Source: Spirochaetae bacterium HGW-Spirochaetae-1
GTDB taxonomy: Bacteria; Spirochaetota; UBA4802; UBA5550
Length of the DNA: 64,000 bases
Assembly: GCA_002839375.1 (NCBI GenBank)
Contig: PGXY01000011.1
Location: 186,001 to 250,000 of the forward strand
Direction: 5' to 3'
Shown here: positions 35,345-44,280 of the stretch, in pieces
Layout of the letters: every line of letters starts with the position of its first letter
How positions within the stretch are numbered: the first letter of the stretch is position 1
Notes under the pieces: model-generated
Database searches by the model: none
Seen by the model: only the letters and a program-made list of their open reading frames with translations
What the model was told of the DNA's origin: nothing
Made by a program: the position numbers and the translations under genes

Positions 35345-36691
35345 TCAATCGATAGTATTCAAGATGAGAGACACAGCATGGTCGGCGATGCTTTCCAGGT
35401 GTTTTCTTGAGTAGAGCGGGTCAGTGGCGACAAAGTTCCAGGTCATGCAACGGTCCGTCATTGCAATGATGGAATAGATCATTCCCGAGGCCCGGCTCGA
35501 CGAGGCGAAGCCCAGGCTCTCGATATTCAGATTGCTTCGTGTTGTCCCCATGTCGATCCTCCCCATGTTACTCACAATGGTCATTTTCTGTTTGAAACCG
35601 GCATAGAAACGGTCCAGCGACCGGGCCGCGAAATTGTCGTGGCCTATCCAGCGTATGATGCCGTCGTAGAGGTTCAGGCCCAGGAGATGGAGCATGGGCT
35701 CTCGGGCCTCAATGCTTTCCAGAAGGTCACTCCGGTGTTCACGGGCCAGTTCCCAGAGGCTGCCACGGATATCGACACGGTGAACCGTGTTGCATGAGCC
35801 GGCAAAGTTGCCCATATCACCGTCTGCCGCTCCGGAGAGTATGTTGCGCAGGTTTACTGCCGACATGAGGGCCATGGAAACGGGTTTCCGGTGGTCAAGG
35901 TCGTGGGCAAGGGCCATGAGGTGCGCTGCCGTGAGCGCGCTGTTAACGGTTGTGCCTTCACTTCTGGCTTTTTCTGAAAGTTTTTTCACCGTTGTACCGT
36001 CAATCTGACGTGGGACTATCTGTATCCATCGTTCATGGAGGGGAGCCTGGCCGTCATACTCCGGCATTATGGAACCGCCTGATTCTCTGAGATGCTTCAT
36101 GTAATGGTGGTTGATTTTCATATAAGCCAGAGCTCCCGGGATACCTCTTGTTTTCCGGGGGAAATAGGCCTCCATCTTTTTTTTGAGTATCAGGGGCTGG
36201 ATATCCATGATTGTTTCATCATTAATGAAAGCAAGGAGATCGCGCATCATGCCGGCACCCGCCATGCCGTCGCCTATGGTATGGGAATAGGTGATCAGTA
36301 TTGTTGACCTGCTATTGCCATGTGTCGCAAGGACACAGCGGAGCAGGGGGCCCCGGTCAATGGGAAGGGGTGTGTTCAGTTCACTTTCCGCGACGGTATG
36401 CCAGGATTCCTCGGGCAGGGATATTACTCTCAGCGGTATCGCGGGCACGCCGCCGCTCATAAACCGTGGTCCTGAACGCCGCCTGTCGATTCTGACCGTC
36501 ATGAGGGGGTGCCGTTTCTGCAGCAGGTCCAGGGGCCGGCGGAGCATATCCTCCGTGATGTGACCGGCCACCCGGGCATGGACCACAACATTGGTGTGGA
36601 GAAAATTCTGGAGCATGAGATGGTACCGTTCGAGTCCCCCGAGCTTTCTCGCGACAGTTTCTTTTGTTTCCGTAGCGTTTTTTCCATTCAT
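35345..36691 (-). CDS. Condensation-domain / PapA-like acyltransferase
   Basis: 448 aa stand-alone condensation-fold protein. The HxxxDG motif is H137-TIG-D141-G, in ITYSHTIGDGMAGAGMM. Later segments (AHLMALAHDL, NMGRIDMG) fit the wax-ester-synthase, PapA5 and alcohol-acyltransferase group rather than a modular NRPS domain. It probably esterifies a hydroxyl on a lipid or glycoside. It lies 36 bp after the FkbM gene and overlaps the region of the BAHD start, so the two acyltransferases appear translationally coupled. Confidence 0.78.
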   Translation of the reverse strand: MNGKNATETKETVARKLGGLERYHLMLQNFLHTNVVVHARVAGHITEDMLRRPLDLLQKRHPLMTVRIDRRRSGPRFMSGGVPAIPLRVISLPEESWHTVAESELNTPLPIDRGPLLRCVLATHGNSRSTILITYSHTIGDGMAGAGMMRDLLAFINDETIMDIQPLILKKKMEAYFPRKTRGIPGALAYMKINHHYMKHLRESGGSIMPEYDGQAPLHERWIQIVPRQIDGTTVKKLSEKARSEGTTVNSALTAAHLMALAHDLDHRKPVSMALMSAVNLRNILSGAADGDMGNFAGSCNTVHRVDIRGSLWELAREHRSDLLESIEAREPMLHLLGLNLYDGIIRWIGHDNFAARSLDRFYAGFKQKMTIVSNMGRIDMGTTRSNLNIESLGFASSSRASGMIYSIIAMTDRCMTWNFVATDPLYSRKHLESIADHAVSLILNTID

Positions 36692-36727
36692 GGTGCGTTT
36701 CCCTTCCGGTGCAGGACCGCCGGTGTT

Positions 36728-37573
36728 TCACCTGCGGGCGTATAGATTATAGGTGGGTGATTTGATCACTTCGCACCAGTGCGGTTGTTCGGCAACTACA
36801 TGGGCAAAGCCCTTCTTTTTCAGCAGATCCGATACCGCTGCGAGCCGGCCGTCAATATCATGCACTTCCATGACTATCTGCCGGATTTTCGGCCAGTCGC
36901 CGTCGGCGATTCCCCTCAGGATGTCCAGTTCGGCGCCTTCAGTGTCAATTTTCAGGAGATCTATGGTTGTTACGGAAAATTCCCGCATAACCGATGAAAG
37001 GGAAGTAAGGGGACATTTCACTTCACGCGCCGCCAGGGACTTTTCAATTTTATTCCGTATGAGCCATCGTCGTGCGGGGTAGAGAATCATGAGAAGAAAG
37101 TAAACGGCGGGATTGGTCTCTTTCAGCAGATGCAGTACATCATCGGGATCGGTGTCATGGTACATTTTTTCTTTTTCAGCCCTGTTCATGGTGGAATTGC
37201 CGCTCATGGCGGTATAGCAGGTAAAGACCGCTTCACGGGGCCCATCGAGGCGGGTCAGTCCCATGTTGAATAATTTGATGCGGCCTCTGTGATCCAGGGC
37301 GTCAATATTTTTTTTAAGAATTGAAAATGTCTCGGGTATGGGCTCAAAGGCGTACATGGAGATGTCATTACCGCATTCACGGGAGGCAAAAAGGGAAAAC
37401 ATGCCTATATTGGCCCCGGCGTCGAAGACCGTATCGCCGTGTTTCAGGGTGATGCCGTGGCGCAGGTATTCTTTTTTAATGAAAATCTCATCATATATGA
37501 AACGTGCTTCCTCGATGGTGTGAAAATAAATCTTTCCCTGGTCCGGGAATATAAGGTAATTTTTTTTATTCAT
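36728..37573 (-). CDS. FkbM-family SAM methyltransferase
   Basis: 281 aa. The SAM-binding glycine motif is VFDAGANIGMFS (about residues 49-60), followed by YAFEPIPETFSILKKN and the FkbM signature LLKIDTEGAELDILRGI. FkbM enzymes O-methylate sugars and polyketide hydroxyls. AGAGGA precedes the ATG at 37573, which lies 1 bp after the glycosyltransferase stop codon. The frame is open further upstream, but that part is antisense and out of context. It likely methylates the sugar added by the glycosyltransferase. Confidence 0.82.
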   Translation of the reverse strand: MNKKNYLIFPDQGKIYFHTIEEARFIYDEIFIKKEYLRHGITLKHGDTVFDAGANIGMFSLFASRECGNDISMYAFEPIPETFSILKKNIDALDHRGRIKLFNMGLTRLDGPREAVFTCYTAMSGNSTMNRAEKEKMYHDTDPDDVLHLLKETNPAVYFLLMILYPARRWLIRNKIEKSLAAREVKCPLTSLSSVMREFSVTTIDLLKIDTEGAELDILRGIADGDWPKIRQIVMEVHDIDGRLAAVSDLLKKKGFAHVVAEQPHWCEVIKSPTYNLYARR

Positions 37574-37574
37574 T

Positions 37575-38873
37575 TTACAATCCTCTGGAAAGGGATATTT
37601 CGTTGTCAGGTTTTTCATGGTGGAACAAGAACCGGTTATTGGATAAGCGGGCGTTGATAATTTCGGCGGCAATGGCGGCGCCGTTATTTTCAGCATGCAT
37701 GGTTTCTCCCAGGGCCCTGGCCCTGACAGCCATGCCGCTGTCGTTGAGTATCCGCCGTATGCCCGCGGCGAGCAGCCGGGACGAGAACTTTTTACGGTCC
37801 ATAGATCGCGGTGCCACACCTATATCCTCCAGCACCCTTCCGTAATATTTCTGATCGGCAATGTGATGGACCACCAGTGACGGAACGCCGGCCCTGCATG
37901 CCGCGTAGGACGTACCTGCGCCGCCGTGATGAACAACCATCCTGACATTTTTAAACAGATAATCATGGGGGACATAGTCGACAAAATGGACATTGTCGGG
38001 ACACGACGCTGCTTCGATCATGCCCCAGCCGCGTTGTATTACGGCGCTGATGCCCGTATCGGCGATTGCCTCGAGGAATATTTTCGCAACGATATCCCCA
38101 TCCTCGCCGCCCATGGAGCCAAACGTGAAGGCTGCCTCGGGCTTGCGTGTCCTGATAAAATGTTCAAGATTTTCGTCGATCACCGGGGATTCGCCTTCAC
38201 GCAACCAGGGACCAGTGGGAATGAACGAGGCCGGCAGGTCGGGATAGACTTTACCCAGGTAGCGGGATCCGGCTATGAAATTGAGATCCGGAGAGTAATT
38301 GCCGAATACGCTTGATTTTCTTTTTCTGCCGTCGAGTCCGCAAAGGAAGCTGCTCACATGCCGGTCCAGGGGCGCCATGCTTTTCTGCGCCACTTTCCAT
38401 AACAGGGAGTTTACCACGGTTCCCATATCGGGGATGTCCATGGGGCCGTGGTATTTTGTGGGGATCATGCCGGGGCAGAGAATGACCGACGCCCAGGGCA
38501 GGTTGTTTGCCGTCACGGCATGCTGTCCTGTCACGTCGAAGGTGTGACAGACGGCGAAGTCGGCTCCCCGTGACGCCTGTACGCAGTCATGATAGCGTTT
38601 TTCCCCGTCGGCAAGTATCACCTCGTTAACGATGTGCCGGTACTGTCGGATCCGGTTCATGTGCCTGGTTCTCTCCATGAGGCTGCGGATCTTATCCAGG
38701 TCCAGGGGATCGCCGGCGGCATGGAAGGGAATGCCCCGGGATTCAAAGAGATGCCGATATATGTGGCCCGATATTACTTTTACCTCGTGACCTTCTCTGA
38801 GGAGTTCCCGGGCAAGTGGAATGAAGGGCTCCACGTCTCCGGTGCTGCCCACTGTTGTAATTGCTATTTTCAT
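37575..38873 (-). CDS. GT1/UGT-like glycosyltransferase
   Basis: 432 aa GT-B enzyme of the UGT/MGT (GT1) type. The opening MKIAITTVGSTGDVEPFIPLA is typical of sterol and rhamnolipid glycosyltransferases. The donor-binding loop VVHHGGAGTSYAACRAGVPSLVVHHIADQ is nearly complete, and TFGSMGGEDGD lies before it. Such enzymes attach a sugar from a nucleotide sugar to a lipophilic acceptor. It is the first gene of the left arm, which reads away from the OleA-like genes across 38874-39260. Confidence 0.85.
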   Translation of the reverse strand: MKIAITTVGSTGDVEPFIPLARELLREGHEVKVISGHIYRHLFESRGIPFHAAGDPLDLDKIRSLMERTRHMNRIRQYRHIVNEVILADGEKRYHDCVQASRGADFAVCHTFDVTGQHAVTANNLPWASVILCPGMIPTKYHGPMDIPDMGTVVNSLLWKVAQKSMAPLDRHVSSFLCGLDGRKRKSSVFGNYSPDLNFIAGSRYLGKVYPDLPASFIPTGPWLREGESPVIDENLEHFIRTRKPEAAFTFGSMGGEDGDIVAKIFLEAIADTGISAVIQRGWGMIEAASCPDNVHFVDYVPHDYLFKNVRMVVHHGGAGTSYAACRAGVPSLVVHHIADQKYYGRVLEDIGVAPRSMDRKKFSSRLLAAGIRRILNDSGMAVRARALGETMHAENNGAAIAAEIINARLSNNRFLFHHEKPDNEISLSRGL

Positions 38874-39260
38874 GAAGAATATGCCCCGGCTGCAGGTTTT
38901 TGTCCAACTGGTTTTATTTACTCGTTTAGCGCTAAATTCAGATACCTTTTTTATGCATAGCCACTATCTGTCAAGTTTTATGTTGTATCATGGAGTTTAT
39001 GTGAGTTATAAATCACTAATTTATACTATTTTTCGTAAAAAATCATTGACGTTATTAGTGCATAATATACTTCAGTCAACCTGACATAAAGAAAATTGAG
39101 TTGGAAAAATTTATATAAATAAATATACTAAATTGCACATAAAAATTCATACAACCTTCTCCTGAAAATTCAACTGATACAACTGTTACATAGCAATATG
39201 ATGGCAGTCTCCTGAAGGTAGTATTTTCTGCGCACTTTAAAACAAACCGGAGGGACGTCT
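38874..39260. other. Divergent intergenic region between the two biosynthetic arms
   Basis: A 387-bp AT-rich gap between the diverging glycosyltransferase and OleA-like genes. It must hold the promoters of both arms. A TTGACG at about 39047 and several TATA-like stretches are present, but no pair has good spacing, so no promoter is called. No coding potential was seen. Confidence 0.5.
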
Positions 39261-40304
39261 TTGAACAGAGCACGAATTGAGAGTATCGGTTTATATCTGC
39301 CCGAGACCGTGGTCTCCACAGAGGAATTGGTATCGAGGATGAATACCAAGCCAATTTTTGATCTTGAAAAAATCACGGGCATCAAAAATCGTCGGTTCCG
39401 CAGCGACAGCAAGGGTGAAGATACCAGCACCCTGGCCCTCAACGCGGCCAGGGACTGCCTGGAGAGATCGGGCTATGATGCGGCAGATATGGACATTATA
39501 ATAAATGCTTCAATTTCGAAATACAACGGCAGCCATGTCTGCTATTTTGAACCGACACTGAGCCATTTTGTCAAAAACGGGCTGGGAGCCCATAACGCCA
39601 TCAACTTCGATATAGCCAACGCCTGCGCCGGCATGAATACGGGCGCCATGATTTTAAACAACATGATCCGGTCCGGTGCGGTCAGGCGGGGCATGGTGGT
39701 GAGCGGGGAATGCATCACGCCTATCGCCGACACTGCCATTAAAGAAATCAGCGAGCCCATGGACGACCAGTTTGCCTCACTCACCGTGGGGGACTCCGGG
39801 GCGGCCTTCATAATGGACGAGTCGCCCGACGGGAAAGAGGGTTTTGATTTTATCGATTTCACCACCGTGGCCCATTACGCGGAGCTCTGTTTCGGAATGC
39901 CCAGTGAAAAGAATCCCGGCATCGCCATGTATACCAGGAGCAAGGAAATGCACAACAAGGACCTGGTGAACACATGGCCCCGACTCCTGGCAGACCATTT
40001 TGAAAAAAAGGGGACGATGTTCAATCCTCTGGACTACGATTACATCATCACCCATCAGGTGACTGTAGGGGCCATCAAGACATATCTGAAGGCCGGGAAA
40101 GAGTATTTTGACACCGATATGCCGGCCACTCTGACCAGCGTGGAAGAGTATGGCAACACCTCCACCACCACGCACTGGGTTGTGATATACAACGCCCTGA
40201 AGGAGAAAAAAATCAAACCGGGAGACCGTATTCTTCTTCTGTCATCGGCATCGGGTATTGCAATCGGTTTTCTTTCTTTCACAATCGGGAACATTGAGGT
40301 TTAA
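39261..40304 (+). CDS. oleA: OleA-like thiolase, catalytically complete subunit
   Basis: 347 aa KAS III/OleA-type enzyme. The catalytic triad is intact: C122 in NACAGM, H265 in ITHQV and N299 in EYGNTS. E97 in CYFEPTL lines up with the Glu that OleA uses to activate its second acyl chain. OleA joins two fatty acyl-CoAs head to head, giving a 2-alkyl-3-ketoacid. A TTG start at 39261 has GGAGGG 7 bp upstream. The following gene encodes a second, degenerate thiolase, so the pair probably forms a heterodimer, as proposed for LstA/LstB and NltA/NltB. It is the first gene of the right biosynthetic arm. Confidence 0.82.
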   Translation: MNRARIESIGLYLPETVVSTEELVSRMNTKPIFDLEKITGIKNRRFRSDSKGEDTSTLALNAARDCLERSGYDAADMDIIINASISKYNGSHVCYFEPTLSHFVKNGLGAHNAINFDIANACAGMNTGAMILNNMIRSGAVRRGMVVSGECITPIADTAIKEISEPMDDQFASLTVGDSGAAFIMDESPDGKEGFDFIDFTTVAHYAELCFGMPSEKNPGIAMYTRSKEMHNKDLVNTWPRLLADHFEKKGTMFNPLDYDYIITHQVTVGAIKTYLKAGKEYFDTDMPATLTSVEEYGNTSTTTHWVVIYNALKEKKIKPGDRILLLSSASGIAIGFLSFTIGNIEV

Positions 40305-40305
40305 C

Positions 40306-41196
40306 ATGGGAACAGTAATACGATCGACATTTGTCAGTATGGATAAAAATATACACAGCTCCATAGAACACGCGACCTGTGCAGCCCGGGAGTGTATTTC
40401 CGGTGCCGGAATAGATAAGGATGATATCCAGCTCATCATAAACACCGGCGTGTACCGCGACCATAACATTGTGGAACCCGCCATTGCGGCCCTGATACAA
40501 CAGAGACTGGGCATCAACCCGGAGTTTAAAAACGGGAAGAAAACTTTCGGCTTTGATCTCATCAACGGGTCCTGCGGTTTTCTCAACGCCGCGCAGATTG
40601 TGAAATCAATGTTCGACAACGGGGATATCCGATATGCCCTGGTTGTCTCGGGCGACGTGCATCCCTCGAAGCAGGAAACGGAAGAATTTCCTTTTACCCA
40701 CAGCGGTTCCGCCGTGCTTTTCGAGAACACCGGCGATGAAAAGGGGTTTCAGGATTTCATGTTCAGGACGACTCAGGATATATACGAGGGATTTAAATCA
40801 GTCGTGGATGTACGGATCTACGGCAGCCAGGGAAGAGGAAATATTGCTTTTGATATAGACAAAGACTATCCCGATCACCTTGCCGCTTTCACCGGTGAGT
40901 CCCTGCAGCGTTTTTATGACGAAAACAGCCGGCTCAGGGAGATCGATCGTGCCGCGGTCAAGCTTGTCACATCACAGCCAGTGAAAGGATTTGGAGAAAA
41001 GATTCTTGCCGGGGCAGGGATTGATTCCATTTCCGCCATCTGTGTCCATGATAAGTACGGAGACTCTCACAGTTCCAGTCTGCCCCTGGCCTATCATGAG
41101 GGCAGGGAGAACGGATTCATCGGTGATGACAACAGGATCATGTTCGTCGGGGCCGGAGCGGGGCTTACCGTTGGGCTGGGTTATTATATCTCGTGA
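40306..41196 (+). CDS. Degenerate OleA-like thiolase, partner subunit
   Basis: 296 aa, shorter than a normal KAS III because the first ~40 residues are missing. The Cys is kept (C90 in NGSCGF) and so is the EP Glu (E57 in VEPAIA). The catalytic His position reads VTSQPV (Ser213) and the Asn position reads KYGDSH (Asp243). It therefore should not work alone and most likely pairs with the gene before it. GAGG precedes ATG 40306, 1 bp after the upstream stop codon, so the two are tightly coupled. Confidence 0.75.
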   Translation: MGTVIRSTFVSMDKNIHSSIEHATCAARECISGAGIDKDDIQLIINTGVYRDHNIVEPAIAALIQQRLGINPEFKNGKKTFGFDLINGSCGFLNAAQIVKSMFDNGDIRYALVVSGDVHPSKQETEEFPFTHSGSAVLFENTGDEKGFQDFMFRTTQDIYEGFKSVVDVRIYGSQGRGNIAFDIDKDYPDHLAAFTGESLQRFYDENSRLREIDRAAVKLVTSQPVKGFGEKILAGAGIDSISAICVHDKYGDSHSSSLPLAYHEGRENGFIGDDNRIMFVGAGAGLTVGLGYYIS

Positions 41197-41245
41197 GGAG
41201 ATCAGGATCGGGGCGGAGCCACATTGCTTCAAAAACGGGAATCAT

Positions 41246-41557
41246 ATGAATAAAAAAAACAATAGTAACGATGAAAATGCAGACAAGGGCAGGAAAAGAA
41301 TTTTTGCTTATTCCTCCATGGCCGTGGCCCTCCTTCTTCTGCCCGCCGGGATGTATGGTATCGCAGTGATTTCGGGCCGGCCCCTTTGGGGACTATCGGC
41401 CTTTCTCGTGACCCTGGCCCTTCATCTTCCACAGCTTCCCGGGGCCTATAGGATAGGCAGGAAAAAAAATCTTTCCACGGCAAGGATAGTGTTCATGACG
41501 GTATTTTTCGGCGCTTCGTGGTGGAAACCACTTGAAAAAGGGATCATAGACAGATAG
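41246..41557 (+). CDS. Small membrane protein in the OleA-OleD gap
   Basis: 103 aa with a charged, Lys/Asn/Asp-rich N-terminus (about 20 residues) and two membrane helices (~26-46 and ~48-68), then a basic C-terminal tail. Family unknown. It lies between the thiolases and the OleD-like gene in the same orientation (15 bp to OleD), so it is likely part of the pathway, perhaps as a membrane anchor or product exporter accessory. Confidence 0.6.
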   Translation: MNKKNNSNDENADKGRKRIFAYSSMAVALLLLPAGMYGIAVISGRPLWGLSAFLVTLALHLPQLPGAYRIGRKKNLSTARIVFMTVFFGASWWKPLEKGIIDR

Positions 41558-41572
41558 AGCGGGGCTGATGAA

Positions 41573-42604
41573 ATGAAAGTTTTGATCACCGGTGCAAGCG
41601 GATTTCTTGGAAGCCACATTGTCGATGCCTGTATCGAACGGGGCGACATGGTTCGCGTCCTGGTCCGTGCATCCAGCGATATATCCTACCTTAAGAAATA
41701 CGACAATATTGAATATGTCCCGGGAAGTGTTGAGGATGGCTCTTCGCTGCGAAAGGCTGTAGATGGCATTGAGGCCGTGTACCATTCCGCAGCCCGATCC
41801 GCTGACTGGGGGACCCGCAGCCAGTTTTACGAAGCTAATTACCTCGGGACGAAAAACATGCTGGATGCCTGCAGGGCCGGCCGTGTGAAACGGCTGGTAT
41901 ACGTGAGCAGCCCCAGTGTCGTTTTCGATTATCACGATGAAAACTTTATAGACGAGGCGCAGCCGTATCCGCGCCGGTATGCCAATGTCTATTCCGAGAC
42001 CAAGGGCGAGGCGGAAAAACTTGTCCTGACGGAAAACGGCGCAGGTGGGCTTACCACCGTGGCACTTCGTCCCCATGCCATATGGGGCCCCCGGGATCGC
42101 ATAGGTTTTTTCCCGCAGATTCTTTCACAGATACGGGCCGGGAAATTCAAGGACCTCTCGGGCGGCCGTAAGATACTCGTTGATCTTTGTTACGTCAAGA
42201 ACGCCGCCCGGGCCTGTATCCTGGCCGCCGAATCATCGCGTGCCGAAGGCAGAGTCTATTTTATTACCGATAACGAGCCGCAGGGCATCAGGGAATTCGC
42301 TGCCCGGGTCTGCGCCCTTTTTGATCTGCCCGAACCGGTTGGTTCCGTCAGCCCCCGAACAGCCATGGTTGCGGCTCGTCTCATAGAAACAATCTGGAGG
42401 CTTCCTGGCCTGGCCGGGAAAAAACGGCCTCCCTTCACGCGCTATTCCGTAGGAATACTCACCTGTTCCACGACATATTCCATCGAAGCGGCGCAGCGTG
42501 ACCTGGGATACAATCCCGTTATAGATGTATCAACGGGATTACGCATTCTGAAGGAGTGGATAGATGAAACGGGAGGTGTTGATGAGTTCCTTAAATATAC
42601 CTGA
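41573..42604 (+). CDS. oleD: OleD-like NAD(P)H-dependent 3-ketoacid reductase
   Basis: 343 aa extended SDR. The cofactor motif is TGASGFLGSH (residues ~6-15), then YHSAARSADWG, the serine region YVSSPSVVF, and YxxxK in NVYSETKGEAEKL. LRPHAIWGPRD is typical of the OleD/3-beta-HSD-like branch. In the Ole pathway OleD reduces the 2-alkyl-3-ketoacid made by OleA to a 3-hydroxyacid, the substrate for OleC. The oleC-like gene overlaps its 3' end. Confidence 0.8.
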   Translation: MKVLITGASGFLGSHIVDACIERGDMVRVLVRASSDISYLKKYDNIEYVPGSVEDGSSLRKAVDGIEAVYHSAARSADWGTRSQFYEANYLGTKNMLDACRAGRVKRLVYVSSPSVVFDYHDENFIDEAQPYPRRYANVYSETKGEAEKLVLTENGAGGLTTVALRPHAIWGPRDRIGFFPQILSQIRAGKFKDLSGGRKILVDLCYVKNAARACILAAESSRAEGRVYFITDNEPQGIREFAARVCALFDLPEPVGSVSPRTAMVAARLIETIWRLPGLAGKKRPPFTRYSVGILTCSTTYSIEAAQRDLGYNPVIDVSTGLRILKEWIDETGGVDEFLKYT

Positions 42605-44255
42605 TGTTCGCGAGATCGTCAATATATCGGTTCATCTGAAAAAACATGCCGCCACGGACCCAAACCGGAAGGCCATAATCGTGCCGATGCTGCGCGGCGG
42701 CGACGGACGTCGTTCCTATGATCATTACACTTTCGCATGGCTCGACGGGAAGTCAGATAATTATGCCCGGGGTTTTATCTCGGCAGGAATACATCGCGGT
42801 ACAAAAACCATAGTCATGGTACGCCCCGGCATCGATTTCATTGCCATTACATTTGCACTCTTCAAGATCGGTTCCATACCGGTATTTGTTGATCCCGGCA
42901 TGGGAATAAGGCGCATGCTCCACTGTTTTAACGAGACCGGGGCCCAGGCCTTTATCGGTATTCCCATTGCCCATGTCATACGTGTTCTGGGCAGGGGATA
43001 TTTCCGAACCCTGAAGTCATGGATCACTGTGGGCCGGCGTTGGTTCTGGGGCGGATTTACGCTGGAAGATATGGACATAGATGAAAAGGATGAGTTTGTC
43101 ATTGCTGAAAGCGATCCAGACGAACTGGCCGCCATTTCCTTTACTACGGGAAGCACCGGTCCGGCCAAGGGGGTTTCCTATACCTGGAAAAACATGGACG
43201 CTATGCTCAGGCAGCTTAAGGAACAATTCAATCCCGGACCGGGTGATATAGACTGTCCCACGTTTCCGCTCTTTGCCCTGTTTGACGCAGCATCGGGCTG
43301 TACCGCGCTTCTTCCCGACATGGATCCACAGAAGCCGGCCCAGGTCAATCCCGATAATATAATTGAAGCAGTCCGTGACTACAGGGTGTCCATGATGTTT
43401 GCTTCACCGGCCCTGCTCAACCGTGTGGGGCGCTATTGCAGGGATCGGGACATATCACTTCCCTCCCTGCGCACCGTTATCTCGGGCGGTGCTCCTGTCT
43501 CGGGTGCTATCATGCGCTGTTTCAAATCAGTCATGGCCGATGAAGGGGAGCTCTATGCCACATACGGCGCCACGGAATGCCTGCCTATATCATCCATCGG
43601 CAGCCGCGAGCGTCTTGAGCCTGCCATGGACTCTATGACAAACAGCGGTATGGGAACCTGCGTAGGACTCCCCTGCGGGCTCGATGTAAAGATAATCGCC
43701 ATTACCGATCTGCCCGTGGACTCGTTATCTGAGGATATCCTTGTGCAGGGGAGGGGTATCGGGGAGATAATAATTTCCGGAGATCACGTGAGTCCCTGTT
43801 ACTATGAGAGGGCCGCCGACGATGCACTGGCAAAAATTTATGACCGCAACAAAACCTGGCACCGCACCGGTGATCTGGGGTGGATTGATGCCCAGGGGCG
43901 CATCTGGTTCTGCGGCAGGAAAAAACATCGTGTCGTCACGGACGGGGGAACCCTCTACAGTATTCCCTGCGAGGCCGTATTCAATACACATCCCGCTGTT
44001 TTCAGGAGCGCCCTGGTGGGAGTCCCCCGGGACGGATACCAGAAACCGGTCATGTGCATAGAACTGGAAAAAGCACACCGGGAGATGAATACCGACAGAC
44101 TTGAGAGAGAGCTGCTGCAGATAGCACGGAGAAAAGAGATCACGAAGAATATCGATACGATACTATTTCATCCGTCATTTCCCGTGGACATCCGCCACAA
44201 CGCCAAGATATTCCGTGAGAAGCTGGCACTGTGGGCCGCGGCACGGCTGAAGTAG
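42582..44255 (+). CDS. oleC: OleC-like beta-lactone synthetase (ANL adenylating enzyme)
   Basis: 557 aa AMP-forming ANL enzyme. The A3 loop is SFTTGSTGPAKGVSYT, then YATYGATECLP, TGDLGWIDAQGR and, near the end, NAKIFREKLA with the catalytic Lys. FVDPGMGIRRMLHCFNETG near residue 115 matches OleC proteins. OleC closes 2-alkyl-3-hydroxyacids to cis-beta-lactones. In olefin pathways OleB then removes CO2; no OleB-like gene lies beside it, so the lactone may be the end product. ATG 42582 has GGGAGG 5 bp upstream; ATG 42564 with AAGGAG is an alternative. It is the last gene of the right arm. Confidence 0.83.
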   Translation: MSSLNIPDVREIVNISVHLKKHAATDPNRKAIIVPMLRGGDGRRSYDHYTFAWLDGKSDNYARGFISAGIHRGTKTIVMVRPGIDFIAITFALFKIGSIPVFVDPGMGIRRMLHCFNETGAQAFIGIPIAHVIRVLGRGYFRTLKSWITVGRRWFWGGFTLEDMDIDEKDEFVIAESDPDELAAISFTTGSTGPAKGVSYTWKNMDAMLRQLKEQFNPGPGDIDCPTFPLFALFDAASGCTALLPDMDPQKPAQVNPDNIIEAVRDYRVSMMFASPALLNRVGRYCRDRDISLPSLRTVISGGAPVSGAIMRCFKSVMADEGELYATYGATECLPISSIGSRERLEPAMDSMTNSGMGTCVGLPCGLDVKIIAITDLPVDSLSEDILVQGRGIGEIIISGDHVSPCYYERAADDALAKIYDRNKTWHRTGDLGWIDAQGRIWFCGRKKHRVVTDGGTLYSIPCEAVFNTHPAVFRSALVGVPRDGYQKPVMCIELEKAHREMNTDRLERELLQIARRKEITKNIDTILFHPSFPVDIRHNAKIFREKLALWAAARLK

Positions 44256-44280
44256 TCTGAAAGACGGGGATCACGGTTTC

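Noticed and set aside
37574-37819. N-terminal extension of the FkbM open frame
   Set aside because: It overlaps the end of the glycosyltransferase gene in another frame and has no family match; ATG 37573 has AGAGGA.
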